This document shows, one piece after another, positions 1 through 5,083 of a stretch of 5,234 nt of DNA. Origin of the DNA: an uncultured Methylococcaceae bacterium. Lineage in GTDB: Bacteria > Pseudomonadota > Gammaproteobacteria > Methylococcales > Methylomonadaceae. The notes beneath the pieces are model-generated. The model searched no databases. It was not told where the DNA came from and saw only the letters and a list, made by a program, of their open reading frames with translations. The first letter of the stretch is position 1, and the number at the start of each line of letters is the position of its first letter. The stretch lies in the NCBI GenBank assembly GCA_903903365.1, contig CAIUYS010000212.1:1-5234 (forward strand). The letters are read 5' to 3'. The translations under genes and the position numbers were made by a program.

Positions 1-409
1 CACTCCAATGAAACACGCCACCCGAATATAAAAATAACGTTCTGCCGCACAGCAAACCAATCCAGACCGCTAATAAACAGCCAACCACACTGACCACTAT
101 ATTTAAAGCTGCTTTGTTTAAACTACCCTCTTCCAATAGATAAATAGTTTCCAGGGAAAAAGTGGAAAAGGTTGTAAATGCGCCAATAAAACCCACCAAA
201 ATTGCGGCTCTATATTCTAGGGTAATGGCGATACGTTGCAAAATAAGGGCTTCGGTGAGTAAACCGATTAAAAATGAACCCACGACGTTAACGACCAACG
301 TGCCATAAGGAAAGCCCCTGCCCAGCCATTGATACAGTCCTGCAGAGACTAAAAAGCGCACAACCGCGCCACAAGCTCCTCCTAATGCAATCGCTATTAT
401 TTGATTCAT
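1..409 (-). CDS. crcB: CrcB/Fluc fluoride channel, partial (3' end beyond left edge)
   Basis: This encodes an inner-membrane dimeric fluoride channel that lets toxic cytoplasmic fluoride leave the cell. I translated 136 codons from the ATG at 409 to the left edge without a stop. Family marks are G10-GACGAVVRF near the N terminus with the conserved Arg18, GTLVVNVVGSF (Asn41) in the second membrane segment, and GFIGAFTTFSTFSLE (73-87), which carries the Phe-box residues Phe81 and Phe84. Four hydrophobic segments are visible. Known CrcB proteins are about 125-130 residues, so the stop should lie just outside the window and the tail is slightly long. The gene starts 2 nt after the orn stop and I see no good Shine-Dalgarno sequence, so translation is probably coupled to orn. 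No room exists for a fluoride riboswitch directly upstream. The family call is very secure. Confidence 0.95.
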   Translation of the reverse strand, partial: MNQIIAIALGGACGAVVRFLVSAGLYQWLGRGFPYGTLVVNVVGSFLIGLLTEALILQRIAITLEYRAAILVGFIGAFTTFSTFSLETIYLLEEGSLNKAALNIVVSVVGCLLAVWIGLLCGRTLFLYSGGVFHWS

Positions 410-411
410 GG

Positions 412-957
412 TTAAAACTTGATAAAGTGTTCCCGGTAATAACGCAGCTCTTCGATGGATTCAATAATATCGTCCAGGGCTTGATGCCTGGATTCTTTAT
501 TAAAGCCGTCTTTTACAGCCGGTGCCCATCTTGCCGCCAGTTCTTTAAGCGTTGATACATCAATATTTCGATAATGAAAATACGCCTCAAGCGTGGGCAT
601 ATAACGGTATAAAAAGCGCCGGTCTTGACCAATACTGTTGCCACAAATCGGTGAGGTATTGGCCGGCACCCATTCTTTAATAAATTCAAGCGTTAGTCGC
701 TCTGCTTCAGTCGCATTAATAGTTGATGCCTTAACGCGCTCAATTAAACCGGATTGCCCATGATGCTTCTGGTTCCATTCGTCCATTGCCGCCAGTGCGG
801 CATCAGACTGATGCACGGCCAAAACAGGGCCGTTGGCAAGAATATTTAAATCTTTATCGGTGACTACTGTTGCAATTTCAATGATTAAATCACTGTCCGG
901 GTTAAGCCCCGTCATTTCAAGATCTATCCAGATAAGGTGCTGTAAATCCTGCGCCAT
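412..957 (-). CDS. orn: Oligoribonuclease (DEDDh 3'-5' exonuclease)
   Basis: Orn degrades 2-5 nt RNAs (nanoRNAs, including pGpG from cyclic-di-GMP turnover) to mononucleotides in the cytoplasm. The 181-residue length is typical of the family. The DEDDh catalytic set is visible: Asp12 and Glu14 in IWIDLEMTGL, Asp112 in CGNSIGQDRRF, and His158 and Asp163 in the HQALDDIIES block. The AYFHYRNIDVSTLKELA stretch and the YYREHFIKF C-terminal end are characteristic. The start at 957 matches the usual N terminus, just before the first catalytic strand, and a weak GGA lies about 10 nt upstream. The gene diverges from the M48 peptidase gene and is followed after 2 nt by crcB, so orn-crcB probably forms one transcript. 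Nothing is missing or unusual in the active site. Confidence 0.97.
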   Translation of the reverse strand: MAQDLQHLIWIDLEMTGLNPDSDLIIEIATVVTDKDLNILANGPVLAVHQSDAALAAMDEWNQKHHGQSGLIERVKASTINATEAERLTLEFIKEWVPANTSPICGNSIGQDRRFLYRYMPTLEAYFHYRNIDVSTLKELAARWAPAVKDGFNKESRHQALDDIIESIEELRYYREHFIKF

Positions 958-989
958 TGATTGATTCCATTGTGTTAAAGGTGGCTGTT

Positions 990-1018
990 AGTGTAGCATT
1001 GGCAAATCTGTACGTCTA
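990..1018 (-). promoter_or_regulatory. Candidate sigma70 promoter for orn-crcB
   Basis: Read on the minus strand, a -35-like TAGACG (1018-1013, 4 of 6 matches) is followed after 17 bases by TACACT (995-990, 4 of 6). The -10 is preceded by TGC, giving an extended -10. Spacing is ideal and the predicted start would lie about 25 nt upstream of the orn ATG. This was found by eye and is not experimentally supported. Confidence 0.45.
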
Positions 1019-1029
1019 ACTCTTAAACT
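999..1029 (+). promoter_or_regulatory. Weak candidate promoter for M48 peptidase-rsgA
   Basis: On the plus strand TTGGCA (999-1004, 5 of 6 matches to the -35 consensus) is followed by TAAACT (1024-1029, 4 of 6), but the spacer is 19 bases, longer than optimal. It overlaps the candidate orn promoter, so if both are real the two divergent operons share polymerase-binding DNA. This is a low-confidence call by position and motif only. Confidence 0.2.
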
Positions 1030-1044
1030 TAATGCATTTGGCCT

Positions 1045-2286
1045 ATGAATACCTTTACTATTATCTTCTTAATTGCGCTAATTATTTCTTCATCGATACA
1101 ATTTTGGTTGGCTAAACGACACGCTGATTATGTCGCCGCTCATCGCTCTGCCGTGCCCGATGCCTTTAAAGACAAAGTGCCCTTGGCTGCGCACCAAAAA
1201 GCCGCTGATTACACGCTTGAAAAAGTCAAGCTGGGCAATATAGACGGCATACTGAGTATTGTCGTATTGCTATTATTAACACTGGGCGGCGGTATCAATG
1301 CGTCTTTTGACTATTGGGCCACTTTTTTCACATCGCCCTTAATAGCGGGCGTTGCCGCAACGGCCAGTATTTTTCTGCTATTGACGGTCATAGAAATTCC
1401 CACCAGCATTTATCAGACCTTTGTCATTGAAGAGAAATTTGGCTTTAATAAAAGCACCGTTAACCAATTTATTAAAGACCAGTTTATGCACTTGGGACTG
1501 GGCGCTGCAATTGGCCTGCCTTTATTGGCCTTAATCCTGTGGATTATGGACAATGTAGGGCCGCTCTGGTGGTTATGGGCATGGGCAATCATCATGAGTT
1601 TTTCTTTGTTGATGAGCTGGCTTTATCCTACCGTTATTGCGCCCTTGTTTAATAAATTTACCCCTATGGAAGACGGTTCGTTAAAAGACCGTATTCAAGG
1701 ACTGTTAACGCGGTGTGGCTTTAACAGCCAAGGCATATTTATCATGGATGGCTCCAAACGCTCCGGCCACGGTAACGCTTATTTTACCGGCCTGGGTAAC
1801 AACAAACGCATCGTGTTTTTTGACAATCTGGTTAACTCGCTTGAAGACGAAGAACTGGAAGCGGTACTGGCGCATGAATTGGGACATTTTAAATGCAAAC
1901 ACGTTATCAAAATGCTGATTGCCACCGCCATTATGAGCTTAATCAGTTTGGCGATTTTAGGCTGGTTGATTAATGAATCCTGGTTTTATACCGGCTTGGG
2001 CGTACAACAACCCTCACATGCCGCCGCCTTATTATTATTTTTAATGGTTTCCTCGTCTTTTACTTTTTTTATGCAGCCCATTAGTGCTTATTTTCAGAGA
2101 CAATTTGAATTTGAAGCCGATGACTTTGCCGCCAATAATGCCAAAGCTTCCAAAATGATTAGCGGACTGGTTAAGCTCTATGAAGAAAATGCCAACACCT
2201 TAACGCCTGATCCACTGTACTCGGCTTTTCATTACAGTCATCCGCCAGCAGCGATTCGTATCGCCCATTTAGAAACCAAAATCTAA
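1045..2286 (+). CDS. M48 family membrane metallopeptidase (Ste24/CAAX protease 1-like)
   Basis: This is a 413-residue multi-spanning inner-membrane zinc protease of the M48A (Ste24-like) type. The zinc motif HELGH is at 277-281 (with Glu278 catalytic), and the third ligand is probably Glu355 in FEFEADDFA. Other family blocks are IEIPTSIYQTFVIEEKFGFNK (partly, 116-136), YPTVIAPLFNKFTP (194-207), GHGNAYFTGLGNNKRIVFFD (241-260) and the C-terminal YSHPP (397-401). Hydrophobic segments appear near 1-19, 67-84, 99-122, 150-168, 174-196, 289-309 and 325-345. Bacteria generally lack prenylated CAAX proteins, so the bacterial role is probably membrane-protein quality control, which is inferred. The ATG at 1045 has no clear Shine-Dalgarno sequence. 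The stop overlaps the rsgA start by one base (TAATG), implying coupled translation. The family is secure, the substrate unknown. Confidence 0.93.
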   Translation: MNTFTIIFLIALIISSSIQFWLAKRHADYVAAHRSAVPDAFKDKVPLAAHQKAADYTLEKVKLGNIDGILSIVVLLLLTLGGGINASFDYWATFFTSPLIAGVAATASIFLLLTVIEIPTSIYQTFVIEEKFGFNKSTVNQFIKDQFMHLGLGAAIGLPLLALILWIMDNVGPLWWLWAWAIIMSFSLLMSWLYPTVIAPLFNKFTPMEDGSLKDRIQGLLTRCGFNSQGIFIMDGSKRSGHGNAYFTGLGNNKRIVFFDNLVNSLEDEELEAVLAHELGHFKCKHVIKMLIATAIMSLISLAILGWLINESWFYTGLGVQQPSHAAALLLFLMVSSSFTFFMQPISAYFQRQFEFEADDFAANNAKASKMISGLVKLYEENANTLTPDPLYSAFHYSHPPAAIRIAHLETKI

Positions 2287-3173
2287 TGGCCGAGCTACTG
2301 GAAGGTTTGGTTATTTCCCATTTGGGCCAAGGCATTGCGATTGAATATAACCAGGAAATTATTCTGTGCCAAACCTTACGGCGACTGGAAACAGTCGCCG
2401 TTGGCGATAAGGTATTATGGACCTTGTCTTCACCCGGCCAGGGTCGTATCGAAGAAATACTGCCCCGACGTTCATTACTGGAGCGGCCCTCCAGAAATGG
2501 CAAAACCCGACCGGTTGCGGCTAATATTGACACTATTTTTGTCGTTTTTGCAGTCGAACCGCATTGCGATTTTTTATTGATAGACCAATATCTGGCCGTC
2601 TGTGAAAATCATAATATCGACGCTGCCTTAGTGCTTAATAAAACCGACCTTCCGCAAACCGACATTATAGAAAAAGAATTGCTGGATTATATCAATCTGG
2701 GCTATCCGCTTTACCGGGTCAGTGCCTGGTCGGCATCAGGAATGGATGAATTAAAAAGTGCCTTAAAAGATCAAGTCAGTATGCTGGCAGGCCAATCAGG
2801 TGTAGGTAAGTCGTCATTAACCAACGCCATCATCCCCGATAAAGATCTAAAAACCAATACCGTCTCGGCAACCACCAAACACGGTCGCCATACCACCACA
2901 GCGGCAACGCTGTATCATTTAAATGACGGCGGTGATTTAATCGACAGCCCCGGAGTCGCCATTTTTGGCTTGGCGGGCTTGACAGAACAACGCTTGGCTT
3001 ACGGGTACCGGGAGTTTCAACCCTTCATAGATAAGTGTCAGTTTAATGATTGCAGGCATTTAAAAGACAAAGGTTGTGCAGTATTAATGGCCTTGGAAAG
3101 TGGGGAAATTTCCAAAACACGCTATGAACGATTTTTAAAGCTTAGAGAGAAAATGCCGAAAGCTTTTGTTTAG
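2286..3173 (+). CDS. rsgA: Ribosome small-subunit-dependent GTPase RsgA
   Basis: RsgA is a cytoplasmic GTPase that checks late 30S maturation and leaves the subunit after GTP hydrolysis. The 295-residue protein has an N-terminal OB-fold region (about 1-70), then the circularly permuted GTPase with motifs in the order G4 NKTD (118-121), G5 VSAWS (145-149), G1 GQSGVGKSS (169-177), the G2 region KHGRHTTT (198-205) and G3 DSPG (220-223). A zinc-binding knuckle follows, with Cys251, Cys256, His258 and Cys264 at the same spacing as in E. coli RsgA. It is shorter than the 350-residue E. coli protein, mainly at the N terminus. The start codon overlaps the M48 stop (TAATG), so translation is likely coupled. 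The partner orn is divergent on the other side of the M48 gene, a familiar gammaproteobacterial layout. No U-tract terminator follows. Confidence 0.97.
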   Translation: MAELLEGLVISHLGQGIAIEYNQEIILCQTLRRLETVAVGDKVLWTLSSPGQGRIEEILPRRSLLERPSRNGKTRPVAANIDTIFVVFAVEPHCDFLLIDQYLAVCENHNIDAALVLNKTDLPQTDIIEKELLDYINLGYPLYRVSAWSASGMDELKSALKDQVSMLAGQSGVGKSSLTNAIIPDKDLKTNTVSATTKHGRHTTTAATLYHLNDGGDLIDSPGVAIFGLAGLTEQRLAYGYREFQPFIDKCQFNDCRHLKDKGCAVLMALESGEISKTRYERFLKLREKMPKAFV

Positions 3174-3223
3174 CGGTATGTTGGACATTTTCTGGCTGAC
3201 AATTTAAACGGTAACTATTTAGC

Positions 3224-3246
3224 CCCCCTCTTTGAAAAAGAGGGGG
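3224..3246. repeat. Perfect 10-bp hairpin after rsgA
   Basis: CCCCCTCTTT (3224-3233) and AAAGAGGGGG (3237-3246) form a perfect 10-bp stem with a 3-base loop, 50 bases after the rsgA stop. Neither strand has a T-run after the stem, so it is not a standard intrinsic terminator. It may still help to end or stabilise the rsgA transcript, or it may be one copy of a dispersed palindrome. I cannot tell which from one copy. Confidence 0.6.
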
Positions 3247-3285
3247 TAGCGGTAAGCCTCTCTGAAAATGTGTTGGATTTAAGTT

Positions 3286-3360
3286 GGTACTGACTGCCAG
3301 CTTACGACCCATTGCAGACATCGGGGTATGGATTTAGGCTTCCCGATACCGGTCATTGGC
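3286..3360. repeat. Probable dispersed intergenic repeat element
   Basis: This non-coding block contains CTGCCAGCTTACGACCCATT followed by GCAGACATCGGGG, and ends in CCCGATACCGGTCATTGGC. A 6-bp inverted pair ATCGGG (3320-3325) and CCCGAT (3342-3347) lies inside, with ACCGGT just after it. The opening words resemble sequences I have seen repeated between genes in many gammaproteobacteria, but I cannot search for copies, so the repeat status is from memory. Confidence 0.4.
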
Positions 3361-3389
3361 AAAGTAAGTAAAACTATCAAATTGCTATT

Positions 3390-3443
3390 AAGGTCAGAGT
3401 AAATTTATAATTATCTTAGTTGAGTTAAGTTTACTCTGACCCT
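3390..3443. mobile_element. MITE-like palindromic element with GGTCAGAGTAAA termini
   Basis: GGTCAGAGTAAA (3392-3403) is repeated in perfect inverted orientation as TTTACTCTGACC (3430-3441), a 12-bp terminal inverted pair around a 26-base AT-rich core. The core has a small CTTA/TAAG hairpin near its right side. There is no coding capacity, so any movement would need a transposase elsewhere. The terminal words resemble those I associate with IS200/REP-type (Y1) transposase elements of gammaproteobacteria, which is recollection and not verified here. Confidence 0.55.
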
Positions 3444-3462
3444 GTTATTTACCCTGTTATTT
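3439..3462. repeat. Perfect 12-bp tandem duplication
   Basis: ACCCTGTTATTT occurs twice back to back (3439-3450 and 3451-3462). The first copy overlaps the right terminal arm of the palindromic element, and the second ends exactly where the recognisable attC half-site (3463-3485) begins. It could be slippage or part of the mobile element's end. Confidence 0.85.
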
Positions 3463-3485
3463 CCCGCTTGAGCGTTGAGTTAGAC
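3463..3485 (-). other. Truncated integron attC: R''-L'' half only
   Basis: On the minus strand GTCTAAC (3485-3479) fits the R'' core RYYYAAC. After a 5-base spacer (TCAAC) comes GCTCAAGCGGG (3473-3463), which has the same position and form as the L'' arm of the intact attC upstream (GCTCAACCGG after a 5-base spacer), including the extra C typical of L''. The matching L' and R' (expected CCCGCTTAGC and GTTAGAC) are not found in the next 250 bases. Instead the tandem repeat and palindromic element follow at once. I infer an attC that lost its second half by insertion or deletion. Confidence 0.5.
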
Positions 3486-3500
3486 TCGGTTGTAAAATTT

Positions 3501-3530
3501 GCTGGGGTTCGCAAGCTCACCCCAGCCTAC
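3501..3530 (-). repeat. REP-like palindrome with GTAG guide
   Basis: Read on the minus strand, GTAG (3530-3527) is followed at once by GCTGGGGT (3526-3519) and, after 10 bases, ACCCCAGC (3508-3501), a perfect 8-bp stem. A GTAG tetranucleotide 5' of an imperfect hairpin is the known layout of REP sequences handled by REP-associated Y1 transposases (RAYT). It lies between the channel gene stop and the half attC, where it could also act as a transcript-end hairpin. Confidence 0.6.
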
Positions 3531-3545
3531 CGCGCTCATTGATTT

Positions 3546-4049
3546 TCATCTTTCCGTACTTTTAGAATTTGTTAGATAAAAAATGATTAGTCCAACCAGA
3601 ATTCCCATATAGATGTACCCCATTATTGATTCAGCAGCGACCCACGCTCTTGCCTCTCTAACAGGTTTAATATCTCCATAGCCTAAACTTGTCCATGTCA
3701 CAATGCTGAAATAGAGTGAAGCGAGGAAGTCGTTCTTAATAGGTGCTTCCTTAAACTCGTCTACACCTAAGTGCCAGTATATATTGGCAAATGCACCTAC
3801 TGAGAATATCAATACCCCTATGTAATATAATATTGCTTGAATAGGTTTATCAGTTTTAGCCGCCTGTATTGCAGAAAGACCACCCCAAATAAAAATAAAT
3901 AAAACCATAAGTGCAAATGCAGTTGTCTCTTTGTTTGTGAGTATTAATAGCGGAGAACCAATAATGGCGGATATGATGGCTGCTCTTCTCCAAAGGCTAC
4001 TTTCAAGCCTATTGTATCTAGCGAGTGCCAGTTTTGTTGGTTCATTCAT
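3546..4049 (-). CDS. Small two-pore-helix-type potassium channel family protein (Ion_trans_2)
   Basis: This 167-residue inner-membrane protein has hydrophobic segments near 22-38, 43-62, 72-91 and 137-160, and a pore loop at about 108-130. The pore reads TWTSLGYGDIKP, where Ser121-Leu-Gly-Tyr-Gly125-Asp126 is the potassium selectivity filter with Ser in place of the usual Thr. There is no RCK or cyclic-nucleotide domain, so I cannot say what gates it. The reading frame stays open upstream to 4169, but the first 36 codons of that longer frame are the attC site, so they are not protein. ATG 4061 and ATG 4049 are both possible; I prefer 4049, with GGTGGG just upstream. The gene sits alone between attC sites and is AT-rich (32% GC in 3781-3840, counted by hand), consistent with an acquired cassette. 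Family secure, physiological role unknown. Confidence 0.82.
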   Translation of the reverse strand: MNEPTKLALARYNRLESSLWRRAAIISAIIGSPLLILTNKETTAFALMVLFIFIWGGLSAIQAAKTDKPIQAILYYIGVLIFSVGAFANIYWHLGVDEFKEAPIKNDFLASLYFSIVTWTSLGYGDIKPVREARAWVAAESIMGYIYMGILVGLIIFYLTNSKSTER

Positions 4050-4088
4050 ATTACCCACCATTATCCGATACCACCTGCATCTACAAAC

Positions 4089-4177
4089 CCCTAACGTAAG
4101 GCTAACCGGGCGCGGCACGGAAAGCTGATAAATAAAACCGCATTGTAACCGCGCTCCGGTTGAGCGCAAGGTTAGGC
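4089..4177 (-). other. Integron attC recombination site (89 bp)
   Basis: On the minus strand the parts come in order: R'' GCCTAAC (4177-4171), 5-base spacer, L'' GCTCAACCGGAGCGCGG (4165-4149), a 33-base central loop, L' CCGCGCCCGGTTAGC (4115-4101), 5-base spacer, R' GTTAGGG (4095-4089). L'' pairs with all 15 bases of L' and keeps two unpaired extras, C and A, as expected for the extrahelical bases that set attC strand choice and polarity. R'' fits RYYYAAC; R' misses GTTRRRY only at its last base. The TAG stop of the upstream gene overlaps the first base region of R'', a typical cassette layout. Strand exchange would fall between 4095 and 4094. Confidence 0.88.
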
Positions 4178-5062
4178 CTATTTTGCCTCATTGATATTTG
4201 CTTCTAACAAGCCGCTGGCATTTGATAAACACCGAATGTTATATTTCAGCTCCAGATTAAAACTGTTTTTAGCTGTAAATGAAGAGATAACCGTTGTATT
4301 TCCATTTGGATGCTCTGTAACAGCTAAATCCATGAATCTTGAAAAATCTACTGTACTTGGATGAGTTGCATTATTTTTTGCATATTCTTCACACTTTTGT
4401 ATGGCTGTGTTTTTGTCTATGTGTTTTACAGCGGATAGGCTTTGGCCTTTTTCAATTTCGGATTTTGCAAAGAATGCATTAAATGTATTTGCCCCTTCGC
4501 CACAGGTTACATAGAAAACGGGATCTTTGGCAGTGCCTTTACTTGATGACAAATATGCCGATGATGGGTCGATTTTTTTACAATTAGAATTTTCTTTATG
4601 GACTTTGTTAACACCTGCAATAATGATCTTTTTGTATGGTGTTGTTTTTTTGTCCCAGACAAAATCTGCCTCAGTAAATTCTTCTTGGCCAGCAGCGTTC
4701 TTTATTTGGCCTCGTAACGCTTTACTAGGAACCCAGCCTATATGTGAATCTTTTAACCAATCTGGGTCTGTAACACCAACCTTAGACCAGCCTGCTTCAT
4801 TGCATTCCTCTTTCACTGTTGTTGAATTATCTATAGTTAGGTATTGCGTTGAACCTAGCACAGCAGTTGCTTTCTCGTTTACCAGTTTTTTTCCGCTACT
4901 TCCTGGTACCGACATTAAATTAATACCTGAGCCATTCACTTTATATATCTGACCTGTCTTTTGGCTTTGTGGCCCACATGTCTGCACGCCTGAAAATGCC
5001 GTTCCACTTGAAATTAAAAACGCACATGCAAACGAAGCCAACATTAAACTCTTAAAATTCAT
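4178..5062 (-). CDS. Secreted cysteine-rich protein with SH3-like domain, unknown function
   Basis: The 294-residue product starts at ATG 5062, chosen because AAAGGAG lies 6 bases upstream and because it begins a clear signal peptide (Lys4, hydrophobic 6-18, likely cleavage after AFS at 22-24). A further 21 upstream codons are open but would bury the signal peptide and read through the attC-like element. Residues about 35-118 resemble a bacterial SH3 domain: INLMSVPG, GWSKV and HIGWVPSKALRG. After a middle region, residues 220-279 hold KCEEYAKNNATHPSTVDFS and a late FTAKNSFNLELKYNIRC block, which looks like a separate small conserved module. Six cysteines remain after cleavage (29, 87, 161, 187, 224, 278), allowing three disulfides in the periplasm. 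SH3-like domains often bind cell-wall peptides, but no enzyme domain is present, so the function is open. GC is about 30-33% in the parts I counted. Confidence 0.8.
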   Translation of the reverse strand: MNFKSLMLASFACAFLISSGTAFSGVQTCGPQSQKTGQIYKVNGSGINLMSVPGSSGKKLVNEKATAVLGSTQYLTIDNSTTVKEECNEAGWSKVGVTDPDWLKDSHIGWVPSKALRGQIKNAAGQEEFTEADFVWDKKTTPYKKIIIAGVNKVHKENSNCKKIDPSSAYLSSSKGTAKDPVFYVTCGEGANTFNAFFAKSEIEKGQSLSAVKHIDKNTAIQKCEEYAKNNATHPSTVDFSRFMDLAVTEHPNGNTTVISSFTAKNSFNLELKYNIRCLSNASGLLEANINEAK

Positions 5063-5068
5063 ACTACT

Positions 5069-5075
5069 CTCCTTT
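5069..5075 (-). promoter_or_regulatory. Ribosome binding site fixing the start of the SH3-like gene
   Basis: AAAGGAG on the minus strand stands 6 bases before the ATG at 5062. It is the strongest Shine-Dalgarno sequence in the window and decides the start in favour of 5062 over the in-frame ATG at 5125. Confidence 0.85.
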
Positions 5076-5083
5076 GTGTAGAG

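Larger units (their letters stand above)
3463..4094 (-). mobile_element. Integron gene cassette 2 (potassium-channel gene), attC defective
   Basis: The cassette would begin at the recombination point of the upstream attC (between 4095 and 4094 on the minus strand), carry the single channel gene and end in the broken attC at 3463-3485. The short leader, single gene and same orientation as cassette 1 fit a cassette. Against a clean unit, its first bases TTAGGG do not match the TTAGAC predicted from its R'' GTCTAAC, so either core site has drifted or the ends come from two cassettes. A REP-like palindrome has entered between gene and attC. Confidence 0.5.

Noticed and set aside
958..1044. Fluoride riboswitch controlling crcB
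   Set aside because: crcB lies behind orn with a 2-nt gap, and the leader upstream of orn shows no recognisable crcB-motif aptamer.
2171..2533. Minus-strand open frame of 120 codons across the M48/rsgA junction
   Set aside because: It is antisense to two well-recognised genes, spans their junction and shows no family motif.
3439..3462. CRISPR-like direct repeat
   Set aside because: Only two 12-bp copies in direct contact, with no spacers and no cas genes.
3174..3545. Transposase gene or remnant accompanying the palindromic elements
   Set aside because: No open frame with transposase motifs is present on either strand; the elements are non-autonomous.
4089..4177. Intrinsic terminator of the SH3-like gene
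   Set aside because: The arms are long, interrupted by specific unpaired bases and spacers, flanked by RYYYAAC/GTTRRRY-type boxes, and no T-tract follows. attC explains all of these features better, though the hairpin may still affect transcription.
4527..4952. Plus-strand open frame of 141 codons opposite the SH3-like gene
   Set aside because: It is fully antisense to a gene with a signal peptide, strong ribosome binding site and recognisable domain. Its hydrophobic runs follow from the opposite strand's composition and it has no clear ribosome binding site.
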